A stretch of 64,000 bases of DNA from CBDFHF01 sp965247565 (lineage in GTDB: Bacteria > Pseudomonadota > Gammaproteobacteria > Methylococcales > Methylomonadaceae), in the NCBI GenBank assembly GCA_965247565.1, contig CBDFHF010000003.1:2418001-2482000 (forward strand), written 5' to 3'. The position numbers and the translations under genes are program-made. Below the pieces are notes generated by a model, which saw nothing but the letters and a program-made list of their open reading frames with translations, was not told the origin of the DNA and did no database searches. Positions 62,244 through 64,000 of this stretch are shown one piece after another; position 1 is the stretch's first letter; each line of letters starts with the position of its first letter.

Positions 62244-63233
62244 TTAGCTTCCGATAAATGTTTCGTGAAACGATTCTAGTACGGATGATAAGGAAAGACC
62301 GGAATGCATCAGATAATTTGACAGCTTCTTGAGGCTATAACCCGAGCCGACCTGACTCTCTATCCAGCCAGAATCATCAAGCGTTATGTGCTGCTCTTTA
62401 CCTATTTGGGGGTCGAATATTGCCTGCAAAGTACGCGCTGAAGGACCGCTAAAGCCGAGTACTAATGCCCTATATTGGGGTAGCTGGGCTGTAAATAATG
62501 CCAATTCAAAATCAGACCTTGCTAGAAAAGGCGTTATTAAGTGCATCCAGAAAGTGCCGACTAAATGCCGATAGAGCATGTCGTTAGGTAACGGCAACAC
62601 CAGGCTTTTTTCAGGATGAGCATCAGTACTACCGGTCATTATCGGCTGTAGCAGCAAGCCTAAAGCGATAATAAGTTGCCGCACGCTCCCGTTAAACCCC
62701 CCTTCAATAAGCTCAGCGTTGAGCGACTCTAAGGTATGAAGATCAAGAAAATCAGAAAAGACATCGTTATGAGATGAATCCAGCAATTCCAATGGAATTC
62801 GAGTGGAGGATAAATTCTGTAAAGAAGGCATTGGGTCTTCGGCGTTTACAATGTTCAAGCCATGAAATGCCAGATAATTCCAGAAATCTGAAAACACGCT
62901 GGGGCTGTAACTTACCAATTCAGCTGGGTTTTCAACATCGATCGCGCTCATGGTCAGAAAGGGAAAGCGTCGCCCTGCCATGTCGCTGCTTGCAATGATA
63001 TGGCCTGCAATAGCTAAATTTTTATTCGGTCCAATGAAGGCGAAGTCTACTGATTTGATTTCGTCATAGTCAATTTTCCAGCGAGGATTTTCTGCTAACA
63101 ATCCCATTGTTTCTGTCAGCCAATCATCCAGAACGCTAATTAAAGGGATATTCTCAGATGTTTTAACAAAGTCTCCTCGACCTGGAACTTTGCCGAAGTA
63201 GCCGACACGCGTCTGAATCGAAAGTTCTTTCAT
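62244..63233 (-). CDS. tagF: T6SS-associated protein TagF (DUF2094)
   Basis: Post-translational repressor of T6SS firing in species where it has been studied. The N-terminal signature VGYFGKVPGRGDFVKTSENI is clear, followed by WLTETMGLLAENPRWKIDYD and ASSDMAGRRFPFLTMSAI. The length is 329 residues; no fused phosphatase is seen. It overlaps the end of tssM by four bases and precedes the OmpA/BON gene by 2 bp. Confidence 0.93.
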   Translation of the reverse strand: MKELSIQTRVGYFGKVPGRGDFVKTSENIPLISVLDDWLTETMGLLAENPRWKIDYDEIKSVDFAFIGPNKNLAIAGHIIASSDMAGRRFPFLTMSAIDVENPAELVSYSPSVFSDFWNYLAFHGLNIVNAEDPMPSLQNLSSTRIPLELLDSSHNDVFSDFLDLHTLESLNAELIEGGFNGSVRQLIIALGLLLQPIMTGSTDAHPEKSLVLPLPNDMLYRHLVGTFWMHLITPFLARSDFELALFTAQLPQYRALVLGFSGPSARTLQAIFDPQIGKEQHITLDDSGWIESQVGSGYSLKKLSNYLMHSGLSLSSVLESFHETFIGS

Positions 63234-64000
63234 CTGGGAGTGCCCGTAAATAAGGGTTGAGCAAGATTTCCATCAATCACGGTTTCTGGTAATGTCATGC
63301 CTCGAAAACCGGTACTTTGAAGATTGCCACGTTCTTGTGAAGCATCTGGCCTGCTAATGATTTTTAAATCTGCTGAAACTGAAAAGTTATCTTTATACCA
63401 ACTAAGTTCAAAAATTCCGCCTGAGCCGTTCTTCTTGGTCGCTGAGTCGATTAAACGTTTAAAGCCGAATCTGCCCGGAAAGTTAACAATTTCGACAATT
63501 TGATTATCAAAGGTCGTTACAGTAATACGGGCACCTGGAACTCCTTGAGGCTGAGGCCATATGAGATTAGTCCATTGTGCTTTCGTATGACGATAACGCA
63601 GCTGTTGGCCATCTATCTCAATTGTGTACTCAATAACGCCAGGAGCGGCGCGAGGCATTAACTGAAAAACCCATTGCTCAGCCGTGGATGAAGAAGCTGA
63701 GGGAACTCCTCCTGCACTGAGAGGAGCAATCCAACTTGTAAAGTTGGGTTGTACCAGAGGATTTAACGTAACTCCCATATCTGCCCACGTTTTTGCTGTG
63801 AGCGAGTCGCCGCGTCTGACCACCAATGATCCCATTTCAGTGGTAAAAAATTTGGCGATCGCTCCGTCGCTACCAAATATTTGTCCTATTTCTGAGCTAC
63901 TTGCTTCAACTCTGGAATGAGGCGAAAAAGGATATTTATCCGCGAGCATGGTTTGGAACGGTTTATAAACCTGGGCTTGCCATATCTTGTTCATTTCATC
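63230..64000 (-). CDS. tssM: T6SS membrane complex protein TssM (IcmF), C-terminal part
   Basis: Only the last 256 residues are in the window; the frame runs off the end without a start. The visible part is the periplasmic C-terminal region of IcmF-type TssM: NKIWQAQVYKPFQTMLADKY, PFSPHSRVEASSSEIGQIFG, WVFQLMPRAAPGVIEYTIEI, DGQQLRYRHTKAQWTNLIWP and LIDSATKKNGSGGIFELSWY. This region contacts TssJ, encoded three genes downstream. Confidence 0.94.
   Translation of the reverse strand, partial: DEMNKIWQAQVYKPFQTMLADKYPFSPHSRVEASSSEIGQIFGSDGAIAKFFTTEMGSLVVRRGDSLTAKTWADMGVTLNPLVQPNFTSWIAPLSAGGVPSASSSTAEQWVFQLMPRAAPGVIEYTIEIDGQQLRYRHTKAQWTNLIWPQPQGVPGARITVTTFDNQIVEIVNFPGRFGFKRLIDSATKKNGSGGIFELSWYKDNFSVSADLKIISRPDASQERGNLQSTGFRGMTLPETVIDGNLAQPLFTGTPR

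Noticed and set aside
1..64000. CRISPR arrays, tRNA or rRNA genes
   Set aside because: I saw no regularly spaced repeats, cloverleaf ends or rRNA segments anywhere in the window.

Overview
The window looks like a chromosome segment of a gammaproteobacterium, probably a methanotroph-like member of the Methylococcales. Supporting signs are the gammaproteobacterial blocks hfq-hflX-hflK-hflC-hisZ-purA and smc-zipA-ligA (ZipA is gammaproteobacterial), a phosphoketolase-acetate kinase pair of the kind used by type I methanotrophs, PEP-CTERM proteins, and many insertion sequences. The lineage is an inference from gene content; I could not search databases.

Layout. 0-1.1 kb: end of a hybrid histidine kinase and its LuxR-type response regulator. 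1.1-10 kb: an accessory, IS-rich stretch with an IS3 orfA remnant, a HupE-like permease fused in frame to a TonB-dependent receptor, an IS110 remnant, a complete IS3 element with target duplication, a lipid-hydrolase cassette (membrane protein, patatin lipoprotein, convergent PLA2-like lipoprotein), an IS30 remnant and a decayed PEP-CTERM gene. 10-12 kb: ModE and a RES/Xre toxin-antitoxin pair. 12.2-19.3 kb: an orphan MotY-N-domain protein, then hfq, hflX, hflK, hflC, hisZ, purA. 19.4-21.1 kb: an intact IS5-like element inside an ISAs1 remnant. 21.3-25.5 kb: arsenic resistance operon arsR-arsC-arsD-arsA-acr3. 25.7-41 kb: mostly core genes (parE; a PEP-CTERM/M23 peptidase pair; a DUF484-GGDEF protein; a divergent NAD+ DNA ligase, zipA and smc; queF, an FlhB C-terminal orphan, psd, a class V aminotransferase). 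41.1-44.6 kb: xfp-ackA. 44.7-51.6 kb: a type I restriction-modification operon in decay, with a nonsense codon in hsdR, a nonsense codon plus an IS1-family insertion in hsdS, an hsdM without a normal start near its Shine-Dalgarno, and an embedded DUF559 nuclease-like gene. 51.8-64 kb, minus strand: a type VI secretion operon (tssM end, tagF, an OmpA/BON protein, tssJ, tssK, tssL, vgrG) followed by a DUF4123 adaptor and a putative effector/immunity module.

How the genes work together. The Ars proteins sense, reduce, chaperone and pump out arsenic. Xfp and AckA turn sugar phosphates into acetate and ATP. The VgrG, the DUF4123 adaptor and the downstream Lys/Ala-rich protein form a typical delivery-adaptor-cargo module, with two unrecognised genes in the immunity position. 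The most unusual items are the HupE-receptor fusion, the T6SS cargo module, the lipid-hydrolase cassette, the divergent ligase at the normal ligA locus, and the restriction system caught while degenerating.
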